Under the pieces are notes generated by a model that was given only the letters and a program-made list of their open reading frames with translations, did no database searches and had not been told where the DNA came from. Below, in pieces: positions 43,332 to 54,542 of a DNA stretch of 64,000 nucleotides. Every line of letters begins with the position of its first letter. Within the stretch, counting starts at the first letter, position 1. This DNA is from Lytechinus pictus (taxonomy: Eukaryota > Echinodermata > Echinoidea > Temnopleuroida > Toxopneustidae): contig NC_087249.1 of NCBI RefSeq assembly GCF_037042905.1, positions 11,528,001-11,592,000 on the forward strand, given 5' to 3'. The position numbers and the translations under genes were made by a program.

Positions 43332-45296
43332 CTGGTATTCTGCTTCAACTGGCAAGGCATCAAAATCATTGTTGCAATCCATCACTGTGCTATGTTCTCG
43401 AATAGCCAAAGGAACTGCAAAATGTCTTGGAGCATCTAAGACACACTCAAGTTCCTTTGGACTTTGACCATTGCCATCTCCTTCTCTTAGCCGACACTTC
43501 ACTTCGGGCATCGTTTGGAGCTTTCCCATAGAGATGTCATCATGATGAAGATGGTATTGACTACTTTGTGGGTTTGTTGTGGCTATTGTCAAATCTTTAT
43601 ATTCTTGTATTGCTGGAGGACGTTTCTCTTGAGGGGACCCTACTCTTGGCTCTGGTTCTGTATCATCATCCTGCTGACCATAACAGTAGAATGTTCCTTC
43701 GCCTTTTTGACCTGTAGGCTCTCCTTTGATATACGTGCATGTACCACCCTCGAATTGAACCAAAGTGCTGCAGCCAAGTTCCGAAGCACTCAGATCTACT
43801 GTTGCTCGAACTGATTTTGTAGGAGTCTTCTTTGGTACATTTCCTTCTTTTGCATCATGACGATCATCACAAATCTCTGTGGGTGTTACATGTTTTTCTT
43901 GCCGTGAGCAAGCCTCCTCACAGATCTGAACTTCATGCCTTGTATCTTCTAATAGTGCACTGCAATCTTTATGATCATGCAGCAAAGATACTGGTGGGTC
44001 ACTTTCCTTATGTTCAGCAATTTCAGGAAAATTCTTGGTCACATACTCATGGGTTTCCAATTTCGTCTCATTTTCACCTTCACTTGAAATTAGCATTTTC
44101 TCAGATTCAACAATTCTTTCCTTGAAGTGTTTTGTATCAGTGGAGACATTATCATTCTTTAATTCTGCTTGTGGAATCTTTACAGGATGGTCTGAAGATT
44201 TGTGACTGGTAGAAGATGGCTCCTTTCTTTTCACATTGAGAGAATCCTGATCAACAGGACCCTCCAGTTGATCATGAGCGTCATCACCAAAACATTTGCC
44301 ACTCCCTTGCAATGATGGTGTAGATGATGAATGCTTGCTAGGACAATGGGATTCTGTCCTCTTCCCTCCACTGTCAGGAACATTTTTTGTTTGGTAATGC
44401 ATCCAACAATTATCAGCAGTAACATGCTCCTGATTGTCAAAGCAAGGTAAGGGACTCTTTCCACCAGTGTTATTTCTTGATGAATACGGCAAAGGAACAT
44501 TGTCAGGAGATCCAAGATTCGATAGCTGAGCACCTAAAGAATAACTTTGTGAAGATACAGACGGTATGGGTACATCTGACTTGCTACTTTCTAATTGCAA
44601 TTGATATCCCGATGTTACACAACCAGCATCCAAAGGTGGGTTACCTTTGTGGGATTCAGTATAGTGTGGATTCCTAATACTTCTATCATTGAAAGTCACA
44701 GCCAAGTCTGTAGCATTGATGCTGCTTTCGATTCCTTGATGAACTTGTGAAGAGGCAAGTCCTGCGTTGCCTCCAGATGGATCATAGGGTGGCGGGTAGC
44801 CTCTGGACTCATAAATTCTTGCCCGACTTGAACCACCATACGTTTCATTATTCCAGAAGCCCTGCCTGCTATCATTAGCACCGAAACCACTTGGCAATGA
44901 ATGCCTTGCATGCATAGGAATCCCATCAGCAGCATTCCCAAATCCCTCATATCCAAAATGTGAGAACTGTCCAGCAGTTTGTCCACTTGGAAAGTTAGTT
45001 TGGCCATAGCAATTAGGAAGTACCTGAGGATGATATGTATTCTGTGCGTGGGATCGACCCCTTGTCTGACCTTGCCAATTTGAATAAGGTGACCCTTGAA
45101 CACCCTGGTTTCCATAGTATGGCATCCCACCATGATACCTTGATGATGGTTGGGAAGTTCTCCTCATAAAGTGTTCATAGCTTTCTCTGTCCATCATCTG
45201 GTCATTGTAAGCCAAGTGTCCATGATGGAATTGATGATTGACATCATGATCCCTTCCAGGATGGTGTTGTCCATCATACCTTCTTCTTCCATCCAT
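43332..45296 (-). CDS. Zinc-finger gene, exon 1 (N-terminal 655 codons)
   Basis: The start is taken at the ATG 45296-45294 because it has a strong context (A at -3, G at +4) and an in-frame TAG lies upstream at 45354-45356 without an intervening ATG. The frame is open for 655 codons and ends exactly at a CAG|GTACTT donor (43332/43331), phase 0. The N-terminal ~170 residues are rich in His, Gln, Gly, Tyr and Ser, including HHPGRDHDVNHQFHHGH. The rest is polar, acidic and probably disordered. No known domain is seen. The frame continuing past the donor to 43257 is intron. Confidence 0.8.
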
Positions 45297-45468
45297 CCTA
45301 CCACAAGCATTTTGCACTTTTACAGGACTTGTCTGGTTGATATCCCATGCATGCTACCATTGTCTGTGATGGAGCCTATGAAGATCTGTAAGATCAGGTA
45401 TTACAGCCTTGGGGTAAATCTCCTTCACACAGGTACATGCAGAGCTGGGAGGGTAAATTCGGAGTATC
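45297..45468 (-). other. Probable 5'-UTR part of exon 1
   Basis: A strong acceptor (long T/CT run, then TTAAAATGCAG) ends at 45469, so the exon probably begins at 45468. Between there and the start codon are several upstream ATGs with short frames ending in stops, including one of 20 codons beginning about 45363. These could lower translation. The first exon and promoter were not found. Confidence 0.5.
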
Positions 45469-45522
45469 CTGCATTTTAAGAGAGAGAGAAAAAAAAAAAT
45501 CAAGAATGTAAATAAACAAACA

Positions 45523-46206
45523 AGTGGAGTGCCTCTGGCAGTCTCGCGTGCATTACGCGATTCAATTTAGAGGCAGTGCCAACTTTGAAAATGACTATAA
45601 AATAATTATTCACAAAAAACCACCATTCATACAATATGCTACAACGTTCATTGACCCTAAATGACATCTGACCTTGATCAAGTGACCTATAACTTGTGCG
45701 AGATGAGCAATGATAAGTACTGGATTACCCCATGCCCACATTTCATTAACTATATCCATAAACTTTCAAAGTTATGATGGCAATTCAACAATTACCTACA
45801 ACATAGCCAAAGTTCATCGACCTTAAATGACCTTTGAACTTGGTCATGTGACCTGAAACTCGCACAGGGTGTTGTGATACTTAGTTACTCTTATGTCCAA
45901 GTTTTATGAACTAGATCCGTAAACTTTAAAAGTTATGATGGTAATTCAACAAATACCCCCAATATGACCAAAGTTTATTGACCCTAAATGACCTTTGTCA
46001 TGTGACCTGAAACTCGCACAGGATGTTCGGCGATACTTGATTACTCTTATGTCCAAGTTTTATGAACTAGATCCATAAACTTTCAAAGTTACAATGGTAA
46101 TTCAACAAATACCCCCAACATGGCCAAAGTTCATTGACCCTAAATGACCTTTGATCTTGGTCATGTGATCTGAAATTTGCACAGGATGTTCAGTGATACT
46201 TGATCA
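45523..46206 (-). mobile_element. GTCTC-element copy 1, truncated
   Basis: Read on the minus strand, it ends with the family's right terminus (ATGCACGCGAGACTGCCAG, then CACT). The rest is about four ~163 bp units with TTGACCCTAAATGACC-type words on the plus strand. The left terminus (GTCTCRCCTGCATAG) is missing, and similarity stops near 46206. Confidence 0.75.
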
Positions 46207-46679
46207 TACGCTCAAAACTTTGCAACATCCTTATCAAGGGAACTGGAAAGGTGATGAAAAATGGTCAAAAACACACTTTCAAAGTCTATATCATAAAAAT
46301 ATGGTAAAAATAGCTCATCTGTGATTTTGTTGTTTTCTCAACTGTTCCAACAGGAAACAAACGATCGGTATATGATAGTTGATACCATCAAGCAGCCAAA
46401 ATATTTCACATGCGAAGAGGGGTGCAATCGGGAGCTGATTTCGTAAAAAGTAACAATTGTTTCAGCAAAATTTTTACATCTTTACATCTATATTCTATAG
46501 GTATTTGTGTATGTAGGCTATGGTGGAAATTTGATGAATTTTATCGTGTTTGATATGATTGAATCTATGAAAAGTGTTTGGTTATTATACCATCCACTAA
46601 GAGGGGCACTGCGCAGACTTGTTGGGGCACCTTTATACTGATGACAGACTAATTTCATGATAATGCTGAAACAAATTTT
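46207..46679. other. Unassigned DNA
   Basis: AT-rich, no supported gene or repeat. Confidence 0.4.
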
Positions 46680-47258
46680 GTTTGCTTGGAGCAGGAGATT
46701 TGGCGCTAATGCAGTTTTGCACCGGCTGACTTCAAGAGAATTTCCCCACCAGTAATTGTTTGCAAATGTCATAGCATTTAGCAAGTCTCTTAATCACATT
46801 TCAAGGTCAATATGCCCACTGCTTTTCCGAATATCGCGATTGGGAACGGCTGTATTTCGGCTTTGATCTTGACGTCATCATTCAAATTTTCAGCCGGACA
46901 TCCAGAAGTTAGTGAACAAAATCATGTGAACATGCTGCAACAAATAGGTGAGCTGCTGTAGGTCACTAACTTCAGTCCATCTAAAAATTATGGCGAATCC
47001 AAGCGAAGCGCTGTCTGGCCGAATATTTGAATGATGACGCACACACGAGATTGAATCCGAAATACAGTCATTCCTGATCGTATCATTCAGAAAATCATAG
47101 GGCATATTGACCTTGAAATGTGATTGCAAGAATTGCTATGAAATTTGCGAACAATGTAGTCTACTGACTAAGTTACTGGTGCCTTTTACAGGCTTTAGTG
47201 GTGGGAAAATTTTTCGCGAAGTTGGCTGGTGTGAAACTGCATTAGCCCCGGAGATTTA
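46680..47258. repeat. Long imperfect palindrome 1
   Basis: Two arms of about 280 bp are inverted copies. GCTAATGCAGTTTTGCACC pairs with GTGTGAAACTGCATTAGC. ACATTTCAAGGTCAATATGC pairs with its complement at 47102-47121. CGTCATCATTCAAATTTTC pairs with GAATATTTGAATGATGACG. Probably a palindromic DNA element. No coding content. Confidence 0.75.
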
Positions 47259-47483
47259 TATAGAAATTAAACTTAAAGCTCCAAAACCAAGCTATCTCTC
47301 TCTCTTAGGTGACCCCTCCACTGTATTGGAGATTCCTAGAATCCAATAGAATACCAGCATCACTATCATATAATTATAAACTGCATGATAGACACTCGGG
47401 TATATCTACCCCTAGACTGATAAATCTGCTGTTTCAGAGGAGTTTTTCAAAATTTTCTGATTTTGTTTGTCCTCCTACACAAA

Positions 47484-48135
47484 CGGATGATGGTCATTGC
47501 GCTCGTAATGGTGGAGCTCCACAGAAGCCTTAACTACAGCGCCTATGCACCCTCCTCGATTACTCCTAAATTTTGCATTTTGACGGGGAAAAAAGGAGAA
47601 ATAATAAAGATAAACTTATATTGAATACATTCAGCTTACCACCTTTCCAAAAGATATGCTGGAAAATAGCGAATTTTGATGACAAACGCATCAGGATCAG
47701 CCAGGTTCTCTTCAATCGCTCGATCACCGTCAGCTTCAGTACCAGTCACAATTCTTTTACTACCTGTTTCATCAGAGAACAATAGATTCAGTGGACCGAA
47801 TCTATTGTGCAAGGATTGGGAGGCACTTTTGTACGCTCAGCTTTCGCTGCGCTGATGGCGATCGAGTGGTTGAAGAAGAACCTGGCTGACCCTGATCTGT
47901 TTGTCATCAAAATTTGCTATTTTCCAGCATATTTTTCGGAAAGGTAGTAAGCTGAATGCATGTGGGCTCTATCTTTACTATATCTTCCCTTTTTCCTGTC
48001 AAAAAGCAAAATTCAGGAGTAGATATTGCACCCTTTTCTCCATATTCTCATGGACGCTGTAGTAAAGGCATCGGTGTGGAGCTCCAGCACTGTCTACATG
48101 TATGAGCCCAATGCTCAATGGCCGTCATCAGTCTA
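47484..48135. repeat. Long imperfect palindrome 2
   Basis: Arms of about 300 bp. GGTGGAGCTCCACAG pairs with TGTGGAGCTCCAGCA. GATATGCTGGAAAATAGCG pairs with GCTATTTTCCAGCATATTT. CATCAGGATCAGCCAGGTTC pairs with GAACCTGGCTGACCCTGAT. A short plus-strand frame on the right arm (47800-47950) looks protein-like for about 45 codons but is a by-product of one arm. Confidence 0.75.
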
Positions 48136-48267
48136 TTGATGGAGGGATGCCGCTGACCCAGACAAAGTCTCAGCGGAGCAAATCCCTGACAGCAATAGAT
48201 CTATTTATTGGTCTAATCTACCCCCGCCCGCAACTTCAGCGTCGCTGACGGCCGACGCTGTGGTTAC

Positions 48268-48366
48268 AGCCCGATAGTCCGAGGGTCTGATAGTGCGCGG
48301 GTTCACAAGTCCGTGGGTCCGTTAATCCGCGGGTCCGATAGTCCAGGGGTCCGATAATCCGTGGTG
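48268..48366 (+). repeat. ~15 bp minisatellite (GGGTCCGATAATCCG)
   Basis: Six or so degenerate units of GGGTCCGATAGTCCG type, immediately before the LINE fragment. Confidence 0.75.
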
Positions 48367-48404
48367 TGTGTAAAATAAGCCAGTTCACAGTTCCATTCTG
48401 CGCA

Positions 48405-49279
48405 AGATCAGAAGAAGGTCATTTGTATGCTGATGATACACAACTTTACATCACTTTGAAACCCACTGGTAAACATGAAGCTGCACAGAAGCTCAATAGT
48501 TGCTTAGAGGACATCAAAGCCTGGTCACATGATAACAAACTCTGTCTTAACGAAAGCAAGTCTGAAATGATCCACATCTCCTCCAAATTTAGAAACACAG
48601 AGTCCTTCCCAATGCTCTCAACCACAAGTAGCACTAGCGATAGTATTTTGATGTGTAATGAGTTGGTAAGGGATCTTGGGGTGACAATTGACAAGAATCT
48701 CACATTTCAACAGCATGTTAAGAATATTTGTAAGTCTGCCTCCTTTGGTATTTTTAAGATTGGAAAAATGAGGAGGCTACTCGACCAACCCACAACTGCT
48801 AAACTTACCCATGCTTTTGTATCTTCCCACATTGATTACTGCAATTCTGCTCTTTCTGGTATCCCACTGTCACATTTACGCCCACTTCAAAGAATTCAAA
48901 ATAGTGCTGCAAGGCTTGTTACTCTTTCAAGAAAATCTGAACATGTTACACCTATTCTGAAATCACTTCATTGGCTTCCAATACGCCAACGCATCATTTT
49001 CAAAGTTCTTCTCATGACGTATAAAATAATCAATGGCCTAGCTCCTGAATACCTCTCTAATCTCATTTCTCTCCGCTCTTCTAGCTCACTCAGACCACTT
49101 CGTTCTTCAACAACCTTGCAGCTTACTTTAGGACCACGTACAAATACCAGTTATGGGGATCGAGCCTTTTCCGTTTTTTTGCTCCAATCCAGTGGAATAA
49201 ATTACCATCTTACATCCATAATGCCAACTCCCTTGATCAATTTAAGACCTTGCTAAAGACCCACCTTTTTAATGTATAG
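48405..49279 (+). pseudogene. 5'-truncated L2/CR1-like reverse transcriptase
   Basis: Begins inside the RT domain at the catalytic motif (LYADDTQLY) and runs through typical C-terminal blocks: LGVTIDKNLTFQQHV, HIDYCNSALSGIP, LQRIQNSAARLV, LKSLHWLPIRQRIIFKV, GLAPEYLSNLI. After YGDRAFSVF the frame is thrown off at a run of seven T (49174-49180). In the shifted frame the normal ending APIQWNKLPSYI through THLFNV and a stop (49277-49279) can be read. So this is a dead fragment with one small lesion besides its 5' truncation. Confidence 0.88.
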
Positions 49280-49359
49280 GTATCAGTTGTGGGTTGGTCT
49301 ATATTGAGGTGCACATCTTAGTTGCATTTGTTTGTTTAAAATTTTGCTTTGAATATATC

Positions 49360-49406
<47 letters not shown>

Positions 49407-49505
49407 CCCCCCGGTAATTTAGTTGATAGGCAGAAAACTGAGCGCTTAGAAACACCTGTATTAAGCGCCCTACAAATGTTATAATTATTATTATTATTAT
49501 TATTT
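49280..49505 (+). repeat. 3'-UTR and (ATT)n tail of the truncated LINE
   Basis: Contains a T-run of about 43 (49364-49406), then AAGCGCCCTACAAATG and ATTATTATT repeats (49483-49504). The same end, inverted, appears at 59041-59075 (GGCATTTATATAGCGCC). Confidence 0.7.
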
Positions 49506-49886
49506 GTACTCAAGAGGCATAGTGGCTTAATATTCAATGAGGTAAGCACCAACTTTGATGTCTTTATTGTTCATATATTCTTTTGAATTGTGCTCTTCAT
49601 TAAATTCACAAGAAAGCAATAATGCATCTACTAGAGACTGGTATAGTTGGCCAAGCACATTGTAATAGCAAAATTCTATAACTTAGGCATTCAAAGTAGA
49701 AATGCAACAAATACCTTCACAAATTGTTCATTGAAGTGCTATTCTTGTCGCATATGAGACCATGGGGTTCTATAACAATAACCCAAAGGGCAATCACCCC
49801 CTGACAACTGCTTCAAGGAAAACATTAGCCCATATTTTTACCGCCGGAGACTGTAAACCCCCCCAACAATTTCCCTGGATAATAAC
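49506..49886. other. Unassigned DNA
   Basis: No supported gene. A degenerate CAATTTCCCTGGATAATAAC word near 49866 resembles one at 50605. Confidence 0.4.
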
Positions 49887-50554
49887 CCCTAGTACGGAGC
49901 ATCTAAAATACCATCGACTTGACGACATACATGTATTTTATCTTGCCATGTTGACTTAATAAGCTTATATTTTATCTTGCCATGTCGACATAACAATCAT
50001 GTCGACATGGCAACATATTTTATCTTGCCAAGTCGACTTATAAAACGTTATATGTCAAGATTCTTTTTTTTTCTGCTGTTCTCTGTTTTGTCACCTCTGT
50101 GTCCGTCTTCGTAGGCAATTCTTCAATAATTATTCAGAGGGGTCCACACAATACAAGCACTTCTTTTTAGTGGATCCCTCCATTTACTCAGAATTTTATT
50201 TTATAATGTTTATGATATTTTGCTTATATATGATACCTTGTTTTGTTTTACTTAGGGAAAAGTGTCATGTATTGTACATGCCTCAATTTATATTGTCTGT
50301 ATAAGTTCATTGTAGTTATTTCGACCACTTTACTTTGTTCTGTTGAAAATGAAATAAATTGAAATTGACAAGGTGGGATATGAAGTGAACAAGTCCCGGC
50401 GAGAATCCAGATATCTCGCCATATAACTTTTTATAAGTTGACTAGTCAAGATAAAATATCTTGCCATATATAACTTGTTATAAGTCAACATGGCAAGATG
50501 AAGTATCTCCCAAAGTCGTCAAGTCGATGGCACTTTAAAGGCTCCGTACCCTAG
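49887..50554. mobile_element. TIR element with CATGTCGACATGG repeats
   Basis: The left CCTAGTACGGAGCATCTAAA and CCATCGACTTGACGAC are mirrored at the right by GTCGTCAAGTCGATGG and GGCTCCGTACCCTAGG. The flanking interiors carry TTATCTTGCCATGT words in both orientations and a GTCGACAT palindrome. The centre (50100-50370) appears to be a nested LINE 3'-UTR. Confidence 0.65.
50100..50372 (+). repeat. LINE 3'-UTR fragment nested in TIR element
   Basis: TACAAGCACTTC, TTTTTAGTGGATCCCTCC and a terminal GAAATAAATTGAAATTGA look like the 3' end of a non-LTR element. Related to 22901-22990. Confidence 0.45.
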
Positions 50555-50733
50555 GCTAGACAATCACCTCCAAGGGCAAATTATAGGCAAATACCCCTAC
50601 ACAACTTTTCCTGAGAATACCCCTCCCCTGTTACTATTGTGTGTTAACTGACTATGCGTCTATCGGCCCCGCGAACTATAACATGCGGTCCTTTGGAGTA
50701 GTTTTCAGGGGCGATTGCCCAGGGCTATTTAGA

Positions 50734-50848
50734 ATGGGACCTGTGGACTTACGGACTATCGGGATGTCCCTGACGCTGTTGCTTGTTCCCATGATCTGGC
50801 TAGCCTGGCTTGGCGGCTGTGCCGCCGCTAAACCAGAGAGCCCAGAAG
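50734..50848 (+). CDS. Possible first coding exon with signal peptide
   Basis: From an ATG with strong context (A at -3, G at +4) the frame encodes MGPVDLRTIG, then a hydrophobic core LTLLLVPMIWLAWLGGC, then AAAKPESPE. This looks like a signal peptide with cleavage around the Ala run. The exon would end at GAAG|GTAACC (50848/50849) in phase 1. In-frame ATGs at 50683 and 50764 are alternative starts. The G+C content exceeds the flanks, which are MITEs. No downstream exon is recognised in the window, so the gene is unproven. Confidence 0.4.
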
Positions 50849-51012
50849 GTAACCATAGGCTCCCACATGTAACAAATACTAACATGGTACCTTCGAGGTT
50901 GGGGTACCAAAAATACCCAAAAGAAAAAAAAAATCATGCACCCACCTCAATTTTATGAATGAAGGCTTGAATCCGGTCTTAATGGACAGCAGAATCCTGA
51001 CTTCGAGGCAGT

Positions 51013-51239
51013 AGCCAGACCCTCAAAAAAGGGGGAAAAGGACAGCGTTCGTTCACTTGCTTTCAAACTTGCAAAAAAAAATGGCCGATCAATATACCGA
51101 TGGCGCATGCATAAAATAGACTTGGCCAAATTTGCGCATGCACCCCCCGGTATGCCTATATATTGATCGGCCAGTTTGGTGTACTATTTTGAAAGTGAAT
51201 GAACGTACGCGGCCTTTTTCCCCTTTTGAGGGTCTGGCT
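51013..51239. mobile_element. ~227 bp palindromic MITE
   Basis: AGCCAGACCCTCAAAA at the left returns inverted as TTTTGAGGGTCTGGCT. Inner words ATGGCCGATCAATATA and TATATTGATCGGCCAG continue the palindrome. A related half may lie at 55590-55710. Confidence 0.7.
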
Positions 51240-51834
51240 CAGGGTGACCAGACGTCCCGAAAAATCCTTCCCGGGACGCCTATTTGTCCCGTATTTCAGA
51301 ATATTGAACAAAATGTAGTTAATACATTTAATAGTAACAAATTTTCATCAACTAACCAACAGATGAAGAAGCAGAGACAACAATAAAATAAAATAACTAA
51401 ACTTTTGCAAACGAACTGGCCTCCTGCCTGTGTGTGGCAAGCTATTCTCTAGGCATGTACATGTAGGATCGGAGCAGATTCTAATTGGTGCAAACAATGA
51501 CATGATAAACAGTTTTTCCACCCAAATAATCACAAGGTCAGCGGAAAATTTGTATAATTATATTATGGATTCTCAGATTACTTATTTGGAGATATAATCG
51601 GAGGAACAAGTTGAGTTTTCATAACTAGATCTAGTTGTTTCAGCTTTCGTTTTGAGTCTTAATATGATGCCGCGATTTTTCATCTAATTTTTAAGTTGAC
51701 AAGGTTTCACTTTGAAATTTTATTCATTTCTAAAACATTTTAATTATTTAAAATTTTAAAAATATATTTAAAACACACCAAATATCATTATGATTTGGGT
51801 TAGATGATTGGATTGTTTTTGTTGCTTGAAATTT
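51240..51834. other. Unassigned AT-rich DNA
   Basis: No supported gene or repeat. Confidence 0.4.
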
Positions 51835-52612
51835 GAACTTTTTTCCTCTTTCTTTCTTTTTTTTATCCTTCTTTCTTCATCCTTCTATCCTTCCTGCTTG
51901 CCCTTTTTTGTTCCAATATCTATCTTTATTTCCTATATTTCCTGATCCTTTCTCTCTGTGGTCATTTTTCTTCCTTTCCTTCTTTCTTTTACCTGCCTTC
52001 TTTATTAAATTTTCTTTTTTTATTTCCTTCCCTTATAAAACTTTTCTTTGCTTCTTTCTCCCTTCCTCTCCTTTTTCTTTTCGTTCTTTCTCTCCTTCCA
52101 TTATTATTATTTTTTTTTCATTCTCTCCTCTCTTCATTCGTTCCTCCCTTTCTTTCCTCCTTTCTTTCTTTCTTTCTTTCATTCTTTATTTTATTTTTCC
52201 TTCTAATTCTTTTCCCTTAACCTTTCCCTTCCTCCACTCCTTTCTGTTTTTCTTTCAAAGAATGAAGGAAATATTTTTCTTTCCTTCATTCTTTCTTTCC
52301 TCCTTTTTACTTACTTTTTTTTCTTTCTCTCCTTTATTTTGTCTTTCACACATTTATTCATCTTCCCTTCCTTTCTTTTTCATTCTTTTTATATTCAATT
52401 TAAAGAATGACAGAAACCTTTTTTCTCTTAATTTCATCCTTCTTTTATTCTTTTTATCTTTTCTTCATTTTCCCCTTCATTTTTTCTTTCTTTCTTCTCA
52501 ATTCGAATTCATCTCTTTTCTTTCTCTCCTTCATTCTTTTGTTCACCATCCCTTAAAGTCCCTTCCAATTCTTTATATTTTTTTCACAAGTCTATTAACA
52601 CTGTGTATCCTT
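51835..52612 (+). repeat. 0.77 kb pyrimidine tract
   Basis: The plus strand is overwhelmingly T and C (TTTCTTTC, CCTTCC, TTCTCC words), with purines mostly in isolated ATTC/TTCAT words and two short AAAGAATGA patches. The 263-codon frame across it (Phe/Leu/Ser/Pro only) is a compositional artefact. Confidence 0.85.
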
Positions 52613-52699
52613 CTTTTATGTTGATCTTTTTGGTCAATTGATTGTACCGTTGCCCGGGCGTTGGCCCTATATCATTATACAAATAATGCATGCAGCCGA

Positions 52700-52840
52700 G
52701 TGCGTTAGTGGAAATGCAGAGCACGCGAGGTTTCTTTAGATAGGTGCCGCACTGTGCACGAGCCGCTGGCGGCGAGTGCCCAGCGTGCACCATCTGAAGA
52801 AACCGAGCTTTCTCTGCATTTACTTTTACGCACGACAGAG
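52700..52840. repeat. GC-rich imperfect hairpin
   Basis: GTGCGTTAG with AAATGCAGAG and GGTTTCTTTAGAT on the left pair with ATCTGAAGAAACC, CTCTGCATTTAC and TTACGCAC on the right. A small foldback. Confidence 0.65.
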
Positions 52841-53705
52841 CAAGTGCATTATTTGTTTTATAAAATAGCAACACAGAAACAAATTCTTGAAAAGTTACAG
52901 TACAGTTTTGTTGGACTTCTCCCGGGACTTCTACCGCACTGGTTTGCTTGAGCGTGCAATGTCAATTTTCGTTGCGCACCTGCACCTTTTGCACGACCGT
53001 GCAGTGCACCAAAAAAGTTGGGTGTCATGTGACGCGTATTGGCCAATCGCGATGCTTGAAATAATACACCTATTTTATAATTTGTAATATCTGGTCACCC
53101 TGCCCCTGGCCTGGTCGGTGGTCTGGCAACTGCCTCGAGCTCGATGATGTCAGGATTCTGCTGTCTATTAAACTTTCATAGATAAAATTGAGGTGCGTGC
53201 AGGATTTCTTTTTTTTCTTTAAATTTGGGTGTTTTTTTGTACCCAACCCCCAACCTTGAAGGTATCCATGTAATGTTAGTAAATGCATCTGTCGTCAGGC
53301 TCCAGCCCGCGAAGCGGTCCGGAGCTCTCTGGGTTACGCCGCCGCCAGTGCCGGCTGGCTGAAGTGGGTGCGCCGCGCTCACATGCATCGCGGCGGTCAA
53401 ATTTGCTCAGCCAAGCTCATCGCATGAACCACATTTGTCTGAGGCTAGAATCTGAAGTTTATATTTACCGAACGGTACTCAAACTTGTTAGATCTTGAAT
53501 TCTCGCTGTCTCTCTGGTAAACCAGTTCGAAAAGTCCAGGCAGCAGGAAAAATTGAACAAGGTTTTAGCTGTTTATTCTTCTCAACAATCTGCTGACTCC
53601 GCTCTGCCACTCTGCTCTATGAATACTGGAAATACGTGTGTCCCACATAATGTAAGTTCGTGTAGGGTACTGGGTATAGATATAGATGGGCGTAATGATG
53701 GAGGG
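52841..53705. other. Unassigned DNA with a GC-rich patch
   Basis: 53290-53400 is CpG-rich (GCCGCCGCCAGTGCCGG region). Overlapping frames on both strands are unconvincing. A promoter for one of the neighbouring genes is conceivable but not shown. Confidence 0.35.
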
Positions 53706-54149
53706 CCCCAAGTCTGCGCACCTAACAATTTAAGTTAAGATTTAACATGAATTTCTTCATATTTCACAAAATCTTTCAGTTAATAATGTTCCTTATATTA
53801 TCAAGAGTAAGTGTACCAAATTTCTCATTAAAAAAATGAAAGAAAATATAGGATTTTCTTGAAAAAACCTCGGGCAGTCATTTTCAGATTGAAAAAAAAA
53901 ATGGTACCCCATGTCTGCGCACTCATTCACTCTGCACACGATTCAGGGATTTTGATGAGAAAGGCTGCATTTTGAGGTCGTAACATTAAGTGCCCTAAAT
54001 TCATTATTTTACCACCATTTTGAGTTGGATTTTTTTATCAATACCTGTCTATGCATTGCATGTGTAAAGTTCGTACTCGTTGCATATCTTCTTTTAGTTT
54101 TACTTTAATTTTTTTAATTTAATCGCGCAGATACGCACAGACTTGGGGG
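53706..54149. mobile_element. ~444 bp TIR element
   Basis: The left CCCCAAGTCTGCGCAC pairs with the right GTACGTATCTGTGC-like end, which reads CGCACAGACTTGGGGG on the plus strand. An internal related word is GTCTGCGCACTC (about 53912). Non-coding. Confidence 0.5.
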
Positions 54150-54542
54150 AACTTGCCATACAAAGGAATTTTAACAATAAAGATGATATTGATAATATAA
54201 ATAACAATAGTTGCTACTTATAAAGCACACAAGTACACCTCTCAGTGTTAATAGCGCTTCAAGAAAGTAAAAATACTATTACTAGGGCCCAGACAGCTGG
54301 CAGCTGTCTGTTTCGAGGAATTTTTTCACATTTTTTTTCTCATTAAAAAAAGATGGATTTCAGCCGTCTTACTACTGGTACTTTGTAATGAATTACATTT
54401 TCTCAAGCTCAAAGTGACTTTTGCATTCAAATTTTATACTGTAAAACACATTTTCATTTATCCTTTACAATCATAACTGTTTGTGTGAAGGGTATGAATT
54501 GATAATGTGTTTTACAACTATAAATTTGGTACTGCAAAATCG
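54150..54542. other. Unassigned AT-rich DNA
   Basis: Contains the short hairpin CAGACAGCTGGCAGCTGTCTG (about 54290). No gene. Confidence 0.4.

Noticed and set aside
45297..45317. Start of the zinc-finger N-terminal exon at 45317
   Set aside because: The codon there is GTG on the minus strand. The first in-frame ATG, with good context, is at 45296.
47780..47950. Protein-like ~45 codon frame on the right arm of palindrome 2
   Set aside because: The mirrored arm does not keep the frame, and no splice sites or family match were seen.
51833..52624. 263-codon Phe/Leu/Ser-rich frame
   Set aside because: Pure pyrimidine tract with almost no stop-forming purines. The composition alone explains it.
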